Assembly (NCBI RefSeq): GCF_000143415.4
Contig: NW_003314278.1
Span: 1,691,543-1,751,542 of the forward strand
Direction of reading: 5' to 3'
DNA length: 60,000 nucleotides
Origin: Selaginella moellendorffii
Lineage: Eukaryota; Streptophyta; Lycopodiopsida; Selaginellales; Selaginellaceae
This document shows positions 1 through 11,325 of the stretch, one piece after another (within the stretch, counting starts at the first letter, position 1; each line of letters opens with the position of its first letter). The translations under genes and the position numbers were made by a program. A model generated the notes under the pieces. That model saw only the letters and a list, made by a program, of their open reading frames with translations. It did no database searches and was not told the DNA's origin.

Positions 1-108
1 CCTATGCACTTTGGAATTGTTCTATGCTCTTATTCTTTTACTCCTTAGTTATATGCTTAAGAATTTAATTCCATCCCTTAGTTTAGTGGCCCAAGACCCT
101 AAAACTTA
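1..108 (-). repeat. Fragment of the non-coding LTR element family
   Basis: AT-rich sequence that matches, with many substitutions, the stretch around 8,140-8,240 and more loosely 3,420-3,550 (shared words include ctccttagttatatgct and tagtggcccaagac). Both of those lie in decayed LTRs related to the large non-coding element at 30,647-45,446. No coding potential is visible. Confidence 0.5.
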
Positions 109-214
109 TGAGTGCATAGAATATAAAAATGGAATATAGAAATATGCATATTAATTAGCCCAAAGCATTAGCTTATATACAAAAAATGAGTGGTTTGGAT
201 TGAAATCAATCCAA
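109..214 (-). repeat. LTR-end fragment of the decayed Ty3/gypsy family
   Basis: Begins tgagtgcatagaatat and matches 7,831-7,945 in the same orientation. It also matches about 28,413-28,480 and 29,925-30,010 in reverse. At 7,831 this stretch abuts a candidate primer binding site, so it is the sense 3' end of an LTR (rc ends ..gcactca). The homology switches abruptly to non-coding-element internal sequence near 215. Confidence 0.6.
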
Positions 215-527
215 AAGTTTTCTTGATGATACATTTGCTATTGAATTTTGTTGGATGGTGAATCATATGTTTTCCAATTTTAATGATCTTGGTGGTTTCT
301 ATACTATCATATTGGTTTATTAGATGATAACTTTCTTAGAATAATTTTGTGTTCTAATTTAAAATTTATTCACTAGTAATTCAATCTCTAAGATATCATT
401 ATCTCTAACTTTGATATTGTCCATTTTATTGATATTTGAGTTTGGGCCAGTATAGGCAAATTGGCTTCAACACTTCGTGTGCATGGTGAAATCTTTAGTC
501 ATGGGGTAGTTACTATTGACTAATCAT
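215..527 (+). repeat. Decayed internal segment of the non-coding LTR element (sense orientation)
   Basis: Reads as the reverse complement of about 32,225-32,545 in the intact element, with many C-to-T and G-to-A changes. The stretch ending cttcgtgtgcatggtgaaat near 492 is a clear match. Homology stops at 527, where a TGTGAGAC.. LTR-like start appears, and resumes near 2,158. This suggests that the intervening 1.6 kb is an insertion. Confidence 0.65.
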
Positions 528-2012
528 TGTGAGACACAAAATCCCTAGGCCCCAAAGTGGAGCCGGAAGGGTGCCATGTGGTAGTGGCCGAAGCAAAAGC
601 CAAATGAGCGTAACACATTTGGACCAAAAGCTCTGACTTGAAAAGTCGAGAGTGGGAATGAAACTCCCAATGAAGTGCTTAAGGAACAAGCGTGAAGTGA
701 GCGATAAGTGAGTCTCTAAAAAAGGGACATGAGTGGACTTGAGATGGAGTCCGAAATGGAGTTCGAAATGGAGTCCGAGATGGAGTCTAAAATGGACCCA
801 AGATAGAGTCTGAAATGGAATCGAGACCGAGACCAAGGCCAAGACTGAGACCGAGACCGAGACCGAGTCCGAGTTTGAAACTGGGACCAAGACTAAGTCT
901 GAGTTCGAGTTTGAGTCCGAGTCCAAATACTAATAGAGGCTGTTGGGTGAAAGCCCAAAGCAATCGTCCCCCAAGGGGGGGGGGGGGGGGGGGGGGCTTT
1001 GGAGGTTTCCAAAAGTATAGTAGGGAGACTGTGCGGCTTAGAGTCCAGTGGAGCGAGTTTGGCCAGAAGAGGCCACTTTGGCCTAGGAAAGGCCAGTTTG
1101 GCCTAAGAAGGCCATACCCAGTGTTGGGTGATAAATTGACCCTTAGGAAGTCCAAGACTAGAGTGAATACGGACCGATAAGCAGGGTAGTTTAGTGAAGT
1201 GTTCAAGAGCCGGCTCTAGTTCCCCCGGGAGATCGAATGGTCAATGCTCCCAATCCAAGTGTGGGTGGCACTACCTACTTGGATACCTAGCGTGGCTCAA
1301 TGGAACCTTGCTCTAAACCTATGGCTAGAGCACCCAAAGGTGGAAGGCAGGGAGAGTACCCACGAGGCTCGCATAAGGCCACTGTGTTCCGAAATATTGC
1401 CCCAAAGTCCCAGGCTGTGAAAAGGAAGAGGAGCCATCCTCTAGGGTAGAGACCAAAGATACGGTCATGTGAGGAGGAAGTCCCAAAGGACTGTGGGACT
1501 TAGTGGTTGGGCTTGTGGGCTTCGATCTAGTGGTAGTGTTGGCGAACACGGCTATGGGCAGAAAGGGACTTGGTGGGGACCGGAAAAAGGGATATTGGGG
1601 AAGGTCATTCCCCATACCTGCGAGCATCCTAAGGATGTTAAGGAGTGAATTTGGGATGATCACTCATGGACAGATGGCTCAGTCTTTGAGAGACGGGGCT
1701 GTGATGTAGGTGGTGTCAGACCACTAGTGTGACCAAGGTGAATGGGCATGGCTTTAGCATAACAGGCTGATATGTCAGTGGTACCTTGGGGTGTCAATCA
1801 TGGGATCAGACACGTGGAGCACTTGGACCAAGTTGTAAGCAACCAAAGGGAACGACTCGAGAGACGGTCCATGGGGTTTAAATATAGAGGGAAGAGTGCA
1901 CCCCCTTTTCCAATCGGTTAATGGTCTTGGGATAGTTGGAGTTAAGCGTCCTTGGGTTTGAATAGTACTGGGCTGGGTGACCTCCCAAGAAGTCCAAACT
2001 CAGGAGCTTACA
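528..2012 (+). mobile_element. Possible solo LTR related to the gypsy LTRs at 35.5 and 41.9 kb
   Basis: Bounded by TGTGAGAC at the left and ..gagcttaca at the right, and lying inside an older element. It contains a GAGTCCGA-type tandem repeat (about 725-930), the words gggtgaaagcccaaagc and a run of more than 20 G (968-996), then ccaaaagtatagtaggga. The same order occurs in the reverse complement of the young gypsy LTRs. The end (about 1,830-2,012) is repeated at 3,730-3,902 and 9,370-9,567. I did not find a clean target-site duplication, so the exact ends are uncertain. Confidence 0.45.
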
Positions 2013-2157
2013 CAAGTGCAATGGTTTAGTAGCATGGATGCCATTCTTGGGGCTAGTAAGTTCCTAAGTCCAAAATAGGACTTACGGAGGTTGTGAGTGA
2101 GACTCCTCCAAGTGGTCGGAGGTGTGGTTAAGTGACTAAAGTAGAATAAAAAATTTA

Positions 2158-2235
2158 GTCGTTTACAGTCATATCACCTACCTCTTTGTCAATGTTCCTT
2201 ATTTTATTAAAAGGGTGTGACCGTGTAAACAACTT
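2158..2235 (+). repeat. Continuation of the decayed non-coding-element internal region
   Basis: Reverse complement of about 32,172-32,245, matching for example gggtgtgaccgtgtaaac. It continues the segment that breaks off at 527. Confidence 0.6.
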
Positions 2236-2766
2236 TAGTGCATGGTTATTGACTAGTTTCTCAACTAGCTCAAGTGGGAATTGATAACAGGTCCAACAAT
2301 ACCAACCTTTTGCTGTTGTGGCAGTAAAGAAAGAATATCTGAAAGAACTAACTAATAGGTAATTTTCGATACCTGAAGTCATATTCATGACACTTTCCCT
2401 TCTTAAGGAAGATCGACGTCCTCATCAATGCATACTCGAGTTTAGACCACTAGCAAAGAAACAACTCTAGAAAAAGTTCATGGTGATCATGTTATGTGAA
2501 AAATGCACCAACTTAAATGAATTAAGATAACTTCTTTGTCTAATGCAGATGCACTACTAACTCAAACACCTTCCGGCCATCGCTGACAAGGAAATAACCA
2601 ACGGAATTAGCCACCCTTGCTACTCTAGGTGTCACCCAATTTACAAAAGTGTGATATGCCCCTGCCCATAGGGACATAGATAGAGAAGCTAGAGTCCCCA
2701 ACCCTCATGAGCAAAGAAACCAAACCTGTCAGTAAGGGTTTAGATAGACTACTGTAAACATGTAGT
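2236..2766 (-). repeat. Inverted block spanning the LTR/polypurine junction of the decayed non-coding element
   Basis: Matches 31,629-32,165 in the same orientation as the window, whereas the flanks (2,158-2,235 and 2,768-3,672) match the reverse complement of the regions on either side. The block holds the LTR terminus (..catgaca near 2,392) and the adjoining internal sequence (aagatcgacgtcctcatc). It is therefore a local inversion of about 530 bp in this old copy. Confidence 0.65.
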
Positions 2767-2767
2767 T

Positions 2768-3672
2768 TAAATTGGATAAATATAAGGTAGGAACCATATG
2801 TGTTTCTTACTAAGCATACTTGGTCTGGTTCAAGAAACTTGTGTCATTGGCTTGTAATTGTTAGTATTAATCTTTGCAATATTGAGCTTGGTCCCTCAAT
2901 ATTCACTAAACAATAGTTTACTATGTCTGCCAAACACCTTTGTTATTATGCCTTTTGTGTTAGTGTCATTCTAGTCCCAAATGCTATTTATGGAAAGTGT
3001 TTAGATTTGCTCATTTAGCATATCTATGAAATGTAGAAATTGTCTTGAACACAATGGTGTTCCTCCTGTGTTCAAATTTGCAATTTAGAGACATTCCCTA
3101 TTTAGTAAGTTTCGAGCTCATCTTAGAGACTAACTCTTGGTACTAAAGATGGCTAAAGGTGAAAGCGGGTAGGTTAGGTATGGCCAACCAATCTGAGGAA
3201 TAGTCTAGCTGCCATTTGAGTGTCTGTCCTTGTTTTGTGTCCGGCTTGGGTCTAAGCCCAAGTTCCATACTATGCTAATTAGTGAAATACCCATATCCTC
3301 ACGTTAAGCCACCAGTATGCTGAAATAGCACCAAACTCTATTTGGCTTTGTTTTGCATGTTGGTTCTAGCATTGAGATGCTAAATGCTTTAGGATTATTT
3401 CAAGTTACTTCATGCTTCTATCCCTTTGCTCCTTGGATTGAATGCTCGAGAGTCACTCTATGCTTTAGTGCCTTTACTCCTTGGCTTCATGTTTAGGAGT
3501 TTGGCTTTGTTCTTTCATTTAGTGGCCCAAGGCCTTGAAACTCAAATTATACACCACTATCCTTTAGACACATTGCATATGACATATGGTATATGGAGGG
3601 TTTAGGTTCCATTTCGTGGTTATCTTATGGTAAATCACCATAGGATGAAGGGTGAAAATCACATATGCTACA
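2768..3672 (+). repeat. Decayed LTR of the non-coding element family
   Basis: Reverse complement of about 31,632-30,647, ending ..tatgctaca where the intact LTR reads ..gcgctaca. Shared landmarks are the ggcttgggtctaagcccaag word (3,244-3,263) and the motif tatggtaaatcaccatagga near the end. Its CG and G-box motifs have mostly decayed to TG or CA, as expected of old methylated repeats. Confidence 0.7.
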
Positions 3673-3729
3673 ATCATAGCTATACACTTGGACCTCACAT
3701 CATCCCTTTCTCTTAGAATGATGGAAGTA

Positions 3730-3902
3730 AAAAGAAAGACTTGAGAGATGATCTATAGAGGTTAAATATACAAAGAAAGGGTTTATGAATAAAAGTGCAC
3801 CCTCTTTTCTAATCAGTTAAAAGTCTTGGGATACTTGGGTTAATTGTCCTTGGGTTATTGGGTTGGGTGAGCTTTTGAGAAGTCTAAATTCAGGAACTTA
3901 CA
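3730..3902 (-). repeat. LTR-start fragment of the decayed gypsy family
   Basis: Matches 9,370-9,567 and 1,830-2,012 (shared words ctaatcagttaa, tgtccttgggtt, aagtctaaa). With 109-214 it may form the left LTR of the minus-strand gypsy ruin, split by the material in between. Nothing else is recognisable to about 3,960. Confidence 0.45.
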
Positions 3903-3959
3903 GTATTGTAAGATGGGGAAAACTAACTAACATTAAGTTATTTATTTTATATTCTGCAG

Positions 3960-6900
3960 GTAAATAATGATGGGAGTTATAGTGTCGTTATTGTCCCACT
4001 TATATATGGCCTAGGTGTTTGATAGACTCTACTCGAACAAGTGGAAGAATACTTATAAAATATTGATTCTATAACCTAGCATTGGCAACTCATGGCAATT
4101 GCAAATATAAACCCAACTCCGTTAGTAGTATTGAATCATGACCATATAAGAGTTTATATAGTGAAGCACCAATAGAACTCTGCACCCTTGTAACATATGC
4201 ATATCAAAGAGAAAGCAAATAACCATCCAAAATCCGAATGCTGAAAATTCACGTACTTCACAATCATCCTTTTAAAGGTCCGGACAAGCCATTCCACTAA
4301 ACCATTTAACTGTGGATGATAAATAATCATGAAAGTGTGGCTTAACTCCAACCGAGACGTCAAACATGAAATGCTTTAGCGGGACCATTATTCGATCTAC
4401 TCTAGACAGAAATGCTAGAACACCACTCAATTAAAGAGGAAGTATCTAACAACAATTATAAATGCACTAGTAAGAGCACTAATTTCCACTCTGTAACTCA
4501 AGTAGTTAGAAGCAATAATAATATACTTATTGCTAACAATCGATTATGGAAAATGCCATATTAGATCAAATACCACCACTCAAATGGACAAGAAACTATA
4601 ATGGACTTCAACTATCCTTCTGCAGCACAAAAGGGAGTATTATAAGTTTAGCACCAAAATTAACTATGCATATACTGGATAATATAATGTCACATCTTCA
4701 GCCAATAAAAAGACCTACACATCTTTTTATATGAAGGTGTCCTATATATCCATCTAGAATAGGAGAATCATAGTAGATATGGAAAAAACATAGAATAAAG
4801 ATCAAAGGCACCACCAGCCATAAATGATCATCATAATCTATCCCTACAAAATAAAGAAGATTGTCCTCAAAGCAATATTGAGAATATAAATACTAAAATA
4901 GTAAGTCATCAGCAAGTGATACAAGATTTTTAAATGCATTGCAAAGCCTTTAAATCCACAATTCAATCTTTTGAGCCTCACGAACCTCATCAAAAGAAGG
5001 TAAATCTTGCTTTGAACCTTGTGAACACTAAACATTAAATACAACAACTACTGCTAGTATAGAAACTTTGTCTAAAAAATCCACAAATGCTAAAACAATA
5101 GGCTTGTTAGAAACATGAGAAGATAGCGAAGAAGGAAGAGGTGGTCAAGAAAGGGTAGCAATATCAACCATAGAACTCCCTAGGCGATTAAGAATATTAA
5201 AATCATATATCTAAAGTTTTAAATCCCACTGAGTAGTATAACTAAGTTCTTCTACTTCAATAATGAAGTAGCTACATTATAATCACCTTTTAGTAATGTC
5301 AGAGAACTATATAATTATGCATGAAGTTTCTTGAAACCCCAAACTACTGCTAAACACTCCTTCTCTATCATAGAGTAATTCACCTCCACTAGTTATAATG
5401 TATAAGTGATATATGTAATAAGATGGTGTTGACTAAGGACACTTCGGCTCTCTTACATCAATACACCTCCAAAATTGATATCAAAAGCATTCACGCATAA
5501 AATGAAAATTCGAGTATAATTAGGATATGCCAAAATTGGAGAAGTTGTCAATAGTTCATTGAGATCCTTAGCACCTTCTCACAGTCCACAGACTAAATTA
5601 AAGACAATGTTAATGACTTTAGCAACACTCACAATGGTGGAAAGTTGTTGGAGCATTGTTCAAACCAAATGACATCACCAAAAATTTGTACAAACCAAAT
5701 AGTGTATATAAAGTAGTCTTAGAAATATCTTTTTCAGCCATTGACATTTTCTAGTACCCAAAAGCAAAATTTAACTTGGTGAATTAACGCCTTTTCCCTA
5801 GATGATCCAAGATATCAACACTGTGAAGAAGAGGGTACACATTTGGGATCATCACTTTGTTTAACGGATGATAATTAATGTAGAAATGAATACTCCTATT
5901 AGGGTTTGTCACAAGATGGCCGAAGAACTCTGTGATTTTCGAATAACACCCTTTTCCAACATCTCCTTGATGTTTACACATAAAATCTTGATCTCTTTTG
6001 GTAACCGACGATGAATATTAACCTTGATTGGATGAGCATCCCCAATTGGAATATGATGATGTGTTGTAATCTTGGCCTAGAATATAGTGATGTGTTGCAA
6101 TCTTGGCCCCAAACAATAGGTTAAATTCAAATAGATCAGCATGCTCTTTATGAGCTGGTAAACCATTGCAACACAAAGACTATCGGAAGGATTAGAAAAG
6201 GGAATAGAGGAATAAGATAGAAATATAGAAAGAAGTAATAAAGAGACAAAAGTGATAGAAGCAAAGGTAGAAGCAAACAAAGAGGAACAGAAGTGGGAGG
6301 AATGGAAAAAATATAAAAAAGTATGAGACAAGGGGGAAAAGCCTCAAAGTCACATTTGGCATAATTATGCTGCAACTAATCTATACAAAGGATGAAGTTA
6401 GAAGCTTGAGTTGACATCACCTACAATGACTGTAGCTCAAACTCAAAATCACCCACACAGACAATTAAGTCTGCCTCATCCTATACATATACGTGTGTAC
6501 GGTGTTGCCATAAAGAATGAAAACTAGCTTTGCCACACGATGCAACTATAGATGGCAACATATGGCAATAGGCCAAAAAGCAGAAAATAAACTCAAGCTT
6601 GTATCAACCAATATAAAGAGAATAATAGGAGATCTCTTATTATAAAAATGAGCTTGAAAAGTAAACACTAGATAAACTAGTGCCAAGTGAACCCCTTAAT
6701 GATACTCCCAAAAGAAAGATGGAGGGGTGACTGACCTATTCGCGCATGGACCCTTCATTACTTATGTCACTCCTCATTTCCCAAAAGCATCTCGGTGTCT
6801 AAACCTTCTACTATAGCAGCACCAACAAGATATTGTTGACACCAAGGTCTCCACATAGGAAATGAAAGTTGCTAATTCGGAAAATGCTAATAATGCCAAT

Positions 6901-7830
6901 ACGTGTAACTAACTTCATCACATGCCTAATAGTGAATATCACGACCACAACTATATCCTTGCCTTTGTCTTTGTACTTGAGTAGCAATAATATCAACCTC
7001 TATTAGAATAAAACCATCTCCCACAAGAAGTAAAGCTGAAGAATGTGCAACAAGTGGAAAAGGTGACGTTTTATAACGTTGTACTAAGCGAAGAGCATCA
7101 TCAAGGTAAGTGCATGCATAAGTTTTATAAAATTTTAATGAAATGTTGGCCACAACATTCTAAACTTAATCCGTTCTAACATATTTAGCTCTACATGAAG
7201 CAAGAGGCTTTAAAAATGAATGCCAAATTGCATCATAGACTTAGATGGCCTTTGATGAAGACAATCCAATTGTTGGAAGGTATCATTATATAATTGTCAG
7301 CATGTTCAAATGCATGTTTGAAGACGTTCAGGAAAATACTCTAGTTCTCACAAGTGGATGTGCTCAAACCATTCTACCATTGTAGTGCCATCTCTTGGAG
7401 ACATATGGGAAATTCACACAAACATTAAGCATTATCCCAAAAGTGATATGTGGCAATCACCATGAAGTGATTAAACCAATTGTACATATCATCCCCAAGA
7501 TTCCCATGGAAGAACTTTGACCAAACTCGAGGATTGGCAATAAAAGTAAAAGGAGTTGTACCATGCGCTATGAATGCCACCATTAATTGAGTTTGATTAT
7601 TCAATTGCAACTACATAACGTTAAGCAATTACACCAACTATTGCTCCAAAGTCAAAGGAGAAAGAGGCATTTACTTTACTATGAAGATGAACGAAAAGAA
7701 AAAGCAAAAGAGAAGAAGTTGAGAAAAGGTATAGCAAAAAGGAGATCTAAACAATGCAAAAGTTAAATCTAAACTAAAATCTCAAATCTCAACATTCCTT
7801 AGGGACAGTCAAAGTTGCCCCTCACTTCCA
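3960..7830 (-). mobile_element. Degenerate Ty3/gypsy internal region (gag, RT, RNase H, integrase relics)
   Basis: Read on the minus strand, the order is gag, then RT, RNase H and integrase, as in Ty3/gypsy elements. A gag-like piece lies at 7,425-7,610 (FFHGNLGDDMYNWFNHFM). An RT piece lies at 5,784-5,981 (YINYHPLNKVMIPNVYPL, from the family's IDYRxLN..YPLP region). An RNase H piece lies near 5,306-5,380 (YSMIEKECLAVVWGFKKLH), and an integrase piece at 4,154-4,363 (YHPQLNGLVEWLVRTFKRMI). Frames are broken many times and the base composition is strongly AT-shifted, so it cannot encode a working polyprotein. The other stretches in this interval show no recognisable gene. Confidence 0.75.
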
Positions 7831-9567
7831 CCAATGTGAGTGCATGAAATATAAAAATGAAATATAAAATTGTGCATATTAATTAGCCCAAAAACTTTAA
7901 TTTATATACAAGAGCAAGTGGTTTAGATTGAAACCAATCTGATAGCTACCAAAATCTCACTATGCTAATATTAGTATATGACATTTTAGCCATACAATTG
8001 GACCTCACAAGTTATTTCCTTTTATTACTTATAGTATATTGAAATCTTTATTTAGCTTGCTTTGCATACTAGTCTTAGCATTAGGATGCTAAATGCTCTA
8101 AGACTTTTATAATATTACTCTTTATTTATATTTCTTCACTCCTTCTATGCACTTAGGAACTCTTATTATTTTGTTCCTTAGTTATATGCTCAAGACTTTG
8201 ATTCCATCCCTTAGTTTAATAGCCCAAGACTCTAAAACTCAAATCTCATTCTAATGCCTTTGGCACACATATATAAGGGTTAGATTTCACTTTGTTGTTA
8301 TTCTATAGTAAATCATTATAGAGCAAAGGGTGAAAATTATATACACTACATTTCCTAATTTCTTAACTTTGCCACCATCTTAGATTTCAAGTGCTTTTTT
8401 CTCATATATAGATTATAGTATTTTCTTTTCCTAATATGTTAATCAATTTTGACTTATGATTTTTTTTCTTAATTTAGTATTAAGTTGAGTATTTTCTGTC
8501 CTCCTCATATTAATCTAGATGTTGAGTATATGGGTGAAGCTAAGATTCTTATTTTGTTTTGTTGGTGGATTCTTTTATTGTTTCTTATATTGAATATTCC
8601 TTTATTCTAATAGTTGAATAACTTTTGCCAAAATTTAAATTGAGTGCATTCTCTTTAATAAAACTACTGCTAAATATATTTGCCTTACCATTGCTACTAA
8701 GAATTTTGTTCCATTCTTTTAATAGTATAGATTTTCTAATGATTTTCTTATCTCAATTGTTAAATTATATGTTAAAAAGGTTGAGTGGTATGCATATCTT
8801 GTTTACCTTGTGGTGGCTGATATATTTTATAGCAAGATATCCTCTATTATCTAGCTTTTCTACTTGGATAGACTTTTATAATAAGATGAGCATATTTTTT
8901 ATTTATTTATCCATTTCTATTTTGATAATTACTAAAATTCCTCTTTCAATGCTTCTTTACTCACATTTTTCTTCTTCCATAATATTTATTTCTCAATTTT
9001 TCACACTTTTTCCTTTTTATTTTAATATTGCAAGCTTTTTACTCTTTGGAAGAGTAAGGGACAAATGAGAGTTCAATCTTGACAATGGAGTGAAGATGAA
9101 CTAATACAATAGTAGAATGAGGATGAACGATATGAATTGTAGAGTGAGGATGATTATATCAAGTTTTAATAGAACATTTACCCCTAACATAGTAGGCTGA
9201 ACAAATATAATAGTAGAGTGAAGCTAAATAAAGATGGCAAAGTGAAAACAAGTGTAATAATGAAATATGTATATACATTCCCCATGTCTTATCAAAATTA
9301 ATATAAAAACTAAGCATGCTACCAACTACCTAATGCTATTCTCCCACCATACATCTAAAACTAATTGTAAGCAACCAAAGGGAACAACTCAATAAATGAT
9401 TTGTAGGGGTTCAAATATAAAAAGAAAAAACCCATAAATAAAAGTATATCCCTTTTTCTAATCAGTTAAGGGTTTTAAGATATTTGGGGCTAACTGTCCT
9501 TGAGTTTAAATAATAAATAATATTAAGTTGGGTGATTTCTTGGAAAGTCTAAACTTAAGAGCTCACA
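7831..9567 (-). mobile_element. Right (5') LTR of the decayed gypsy element, with nested fragments
   Basis: On the minus strand the LTR would start tgtgagctc at 9,567 and end ..gcactcaca near 7,831. It is followed by tggtggaagtgagg, a plausible tRNA primer site. Inside it, 8,030-8,353 is a decayed LTR piece of the non-coding element (ends atacactaca). The stretch 8,880-9,240 recurs at 45,640-45,910. A 147-codon open frame at 8,625-9,068 is only low-complexity AT-rich sequence. Confidence 0.5.
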
Positions 9568-9724
9568 TTTAATATTAACTCGATTCGAAGGTGTAAAAAA
9601 AGTGGGGCTAAGGAACTTTATTGATTACCTTTAGCTAGGCTCGACCAAAAGGGTAAAATGTAAAGACTATACGTGGCAGTGTTGTTAAATTAATCATTTA
9701 CACTACGTTTGCAATAGGAGATTT

Positions 9725-9890
9725 AGATGGATTTCATTATTCACTGTCCTACCAAAGCATGGGAACCACTTGGTGTGCCAATATTTTAATTGTGTGGGGT
9801 TGAATGAGAAGGCAAACCCCACACAATTAAAATATAGCAGACCATATGGCTCCCATGCTTTGGTAGGATAGAGAATAATGAAATCTATCT
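9725..9890. repeat. Near-palindromic hairpin (foldback element or miRNA-like precursor)
   Basis: Arms 9,725-9,802 and 9,815-9,890 are inverted copies of about 76 bp with roughly 85-90 % identity by eye, separated by a 12-nt loop. Both arms contain cctaccaaagcatggga and attttaattgtgtgggg. The structure fits a small foldback MITE or a young hairpin RNA locus. No target duplication is obvious. Confidence 0.75.
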
Positions 9891-9899
9891 ATAATGATA

Positions 9900-11325
9900 A
9901 TGTAATAAACTTCAAAATGTTGTTCTTTATTTAATAAAATAATTTATATATGTAAAACTAGATAAGACATCTTTAGTGGCCTTCTTGCATTGTTCTTTGT
10001 AAACACCTCTATAGCAGTTTTAAATTCTAATTTTAACAAAATAAAATTTTTAATGAGTAATGATCAAATTTTATTGTTTAATGAATACTTAAACGTTGAA
10101 AAACACACACACACACACAATTCCTTTAAAATGTGTCATAGTCATGATGAACATGCATCTAATGCCCCAGAGCTAGTTGATCTCTATGTTGCAATTTATG
10201 TTTGATCAAGCAAGTGGGGCTGGAGCAGTAACAAAAACTATGCACAGTCCATGACTTTGTCAATTTAGGCATCAACTTGCACTCTTGGCTTTATAAATTG
10301 AGTAGAACATTCCCGCTGTCACTGTCGGATTTATTAATGCCATTAAAAAGATGTTTACAGAGGACAATGCAAAAACTATATTACTTCAAAAATGTTTCAG
10401 GTGGCTAAGCTCGAGGCCATGGATTATAGAAAAACCCTTGACAAAGTGGCATGGGACATAGTAAACTTTGGCCTTGTTGCAATCCTTCTCTTCCCAGGAG
10501 AATGCACATAGTAATTCCAAGTCAGCATGTGATGGGAAATTAGATCCAGTCAACTCTAGTGCCATAATCGCAGGTCATGGCATGCAAAAGTCTTTTCTAA
10601 ACAGCCAAATCGCAAGGTTTTCTTTCATGGTGCCCTTTGTTTCTTTTAGATATTCAATCCTAATGTTTTATTTTGATCGAGAAAGGAAGTTGAGAAAGGC
10701 ACCTTAAAATCAGATACAAGCTGCCTATGAAGGGCCTATGCAATTGACCATTTTGTTTTGGCGGCTTTGGTGCATATCCAAGGATCATAACGTTCCAAGA
10801 CATTGCAGTCTTCTCTTTTACCTCTCTTCTTCTATTTTCAGGCTTTGCTACCTTGGGCCACGCTGGAAGGTTTGAAGGAGCCATGGGCACCGCAAGAGAA
10901 ACCAGCAAAGGAAACAATCTCTATGCATCCCCTCCAGGGATCCGAAAGGCACACTACGTGTAGAAACAAAGGGGGAGAAACAAACTAGCAGCAGAGGAAA
11001 TCAATCATGATTTTTGTTTTTCTTTGTATTTTTGTCTTTATTTTGTACTCTTACAGATTCCACAACCAAAGAAATGCAAGGACTTTTTGGGGAGAATAAT
11101 AACAAATCGGAGTTACGAAACTATGAGATGATCTATGTGATGACAATTGAGTGTCAAATTCTGAGGAGCTGAGGAGCATCTTGCGAATTCTCTATAAGAC
11201 TCATTTATAAGCTCGTATGAACTTTTAAAAATGCTATTATTAACATTACAATGCAGCAAATTATTTAATTCAATGAAAGCCTGATCTTTAACATTCTTAG
11301 TAGTTCTTAGTAAATAAGAATGTTC
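9900..11325. other. Intergenic region with possible unrecognised exons
   Basis: AT-rich to about 10,250 with a short CA repeat (10,101-10,118). Base composition becomes gene-like after 10,380. Two stretches read open and have splice-like borders: about 10,476-10,617 (..QENAHSNSKSACDG..), and about 10,842-10,966 after ttttcag, which ends ..ASPPGIRKAHYV then TAG. I recognise no family and could not join them into a convincing gene, so this may be a relic. Confidence 0.2.

Noticed and set aside
815-1180. Arg/Pro-rich and Gly-rich open frame with a poly-Gly run
   Set aside because: Generated by the GAGTCCGA-type repeat and the long G tract of an old LTR.
8625-9068. 147-codon open frame rich in Phe, Leu, Ile and Ser
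   Set aside because: Low-complexity AT-rich DNA inside a decayed LTR region, and a diverged copy of part of it recurs at 45.6-45.9 kb without the frame.
10700-10970. Hint of a TIFY-type domain (PMQLTI..) and a tail ASPPGIRKAHYV
   Set aside because: The frame does not continue with TIFY family residues and no Jas motif is seen, so I kept it only as an unrecognised possible exon region.
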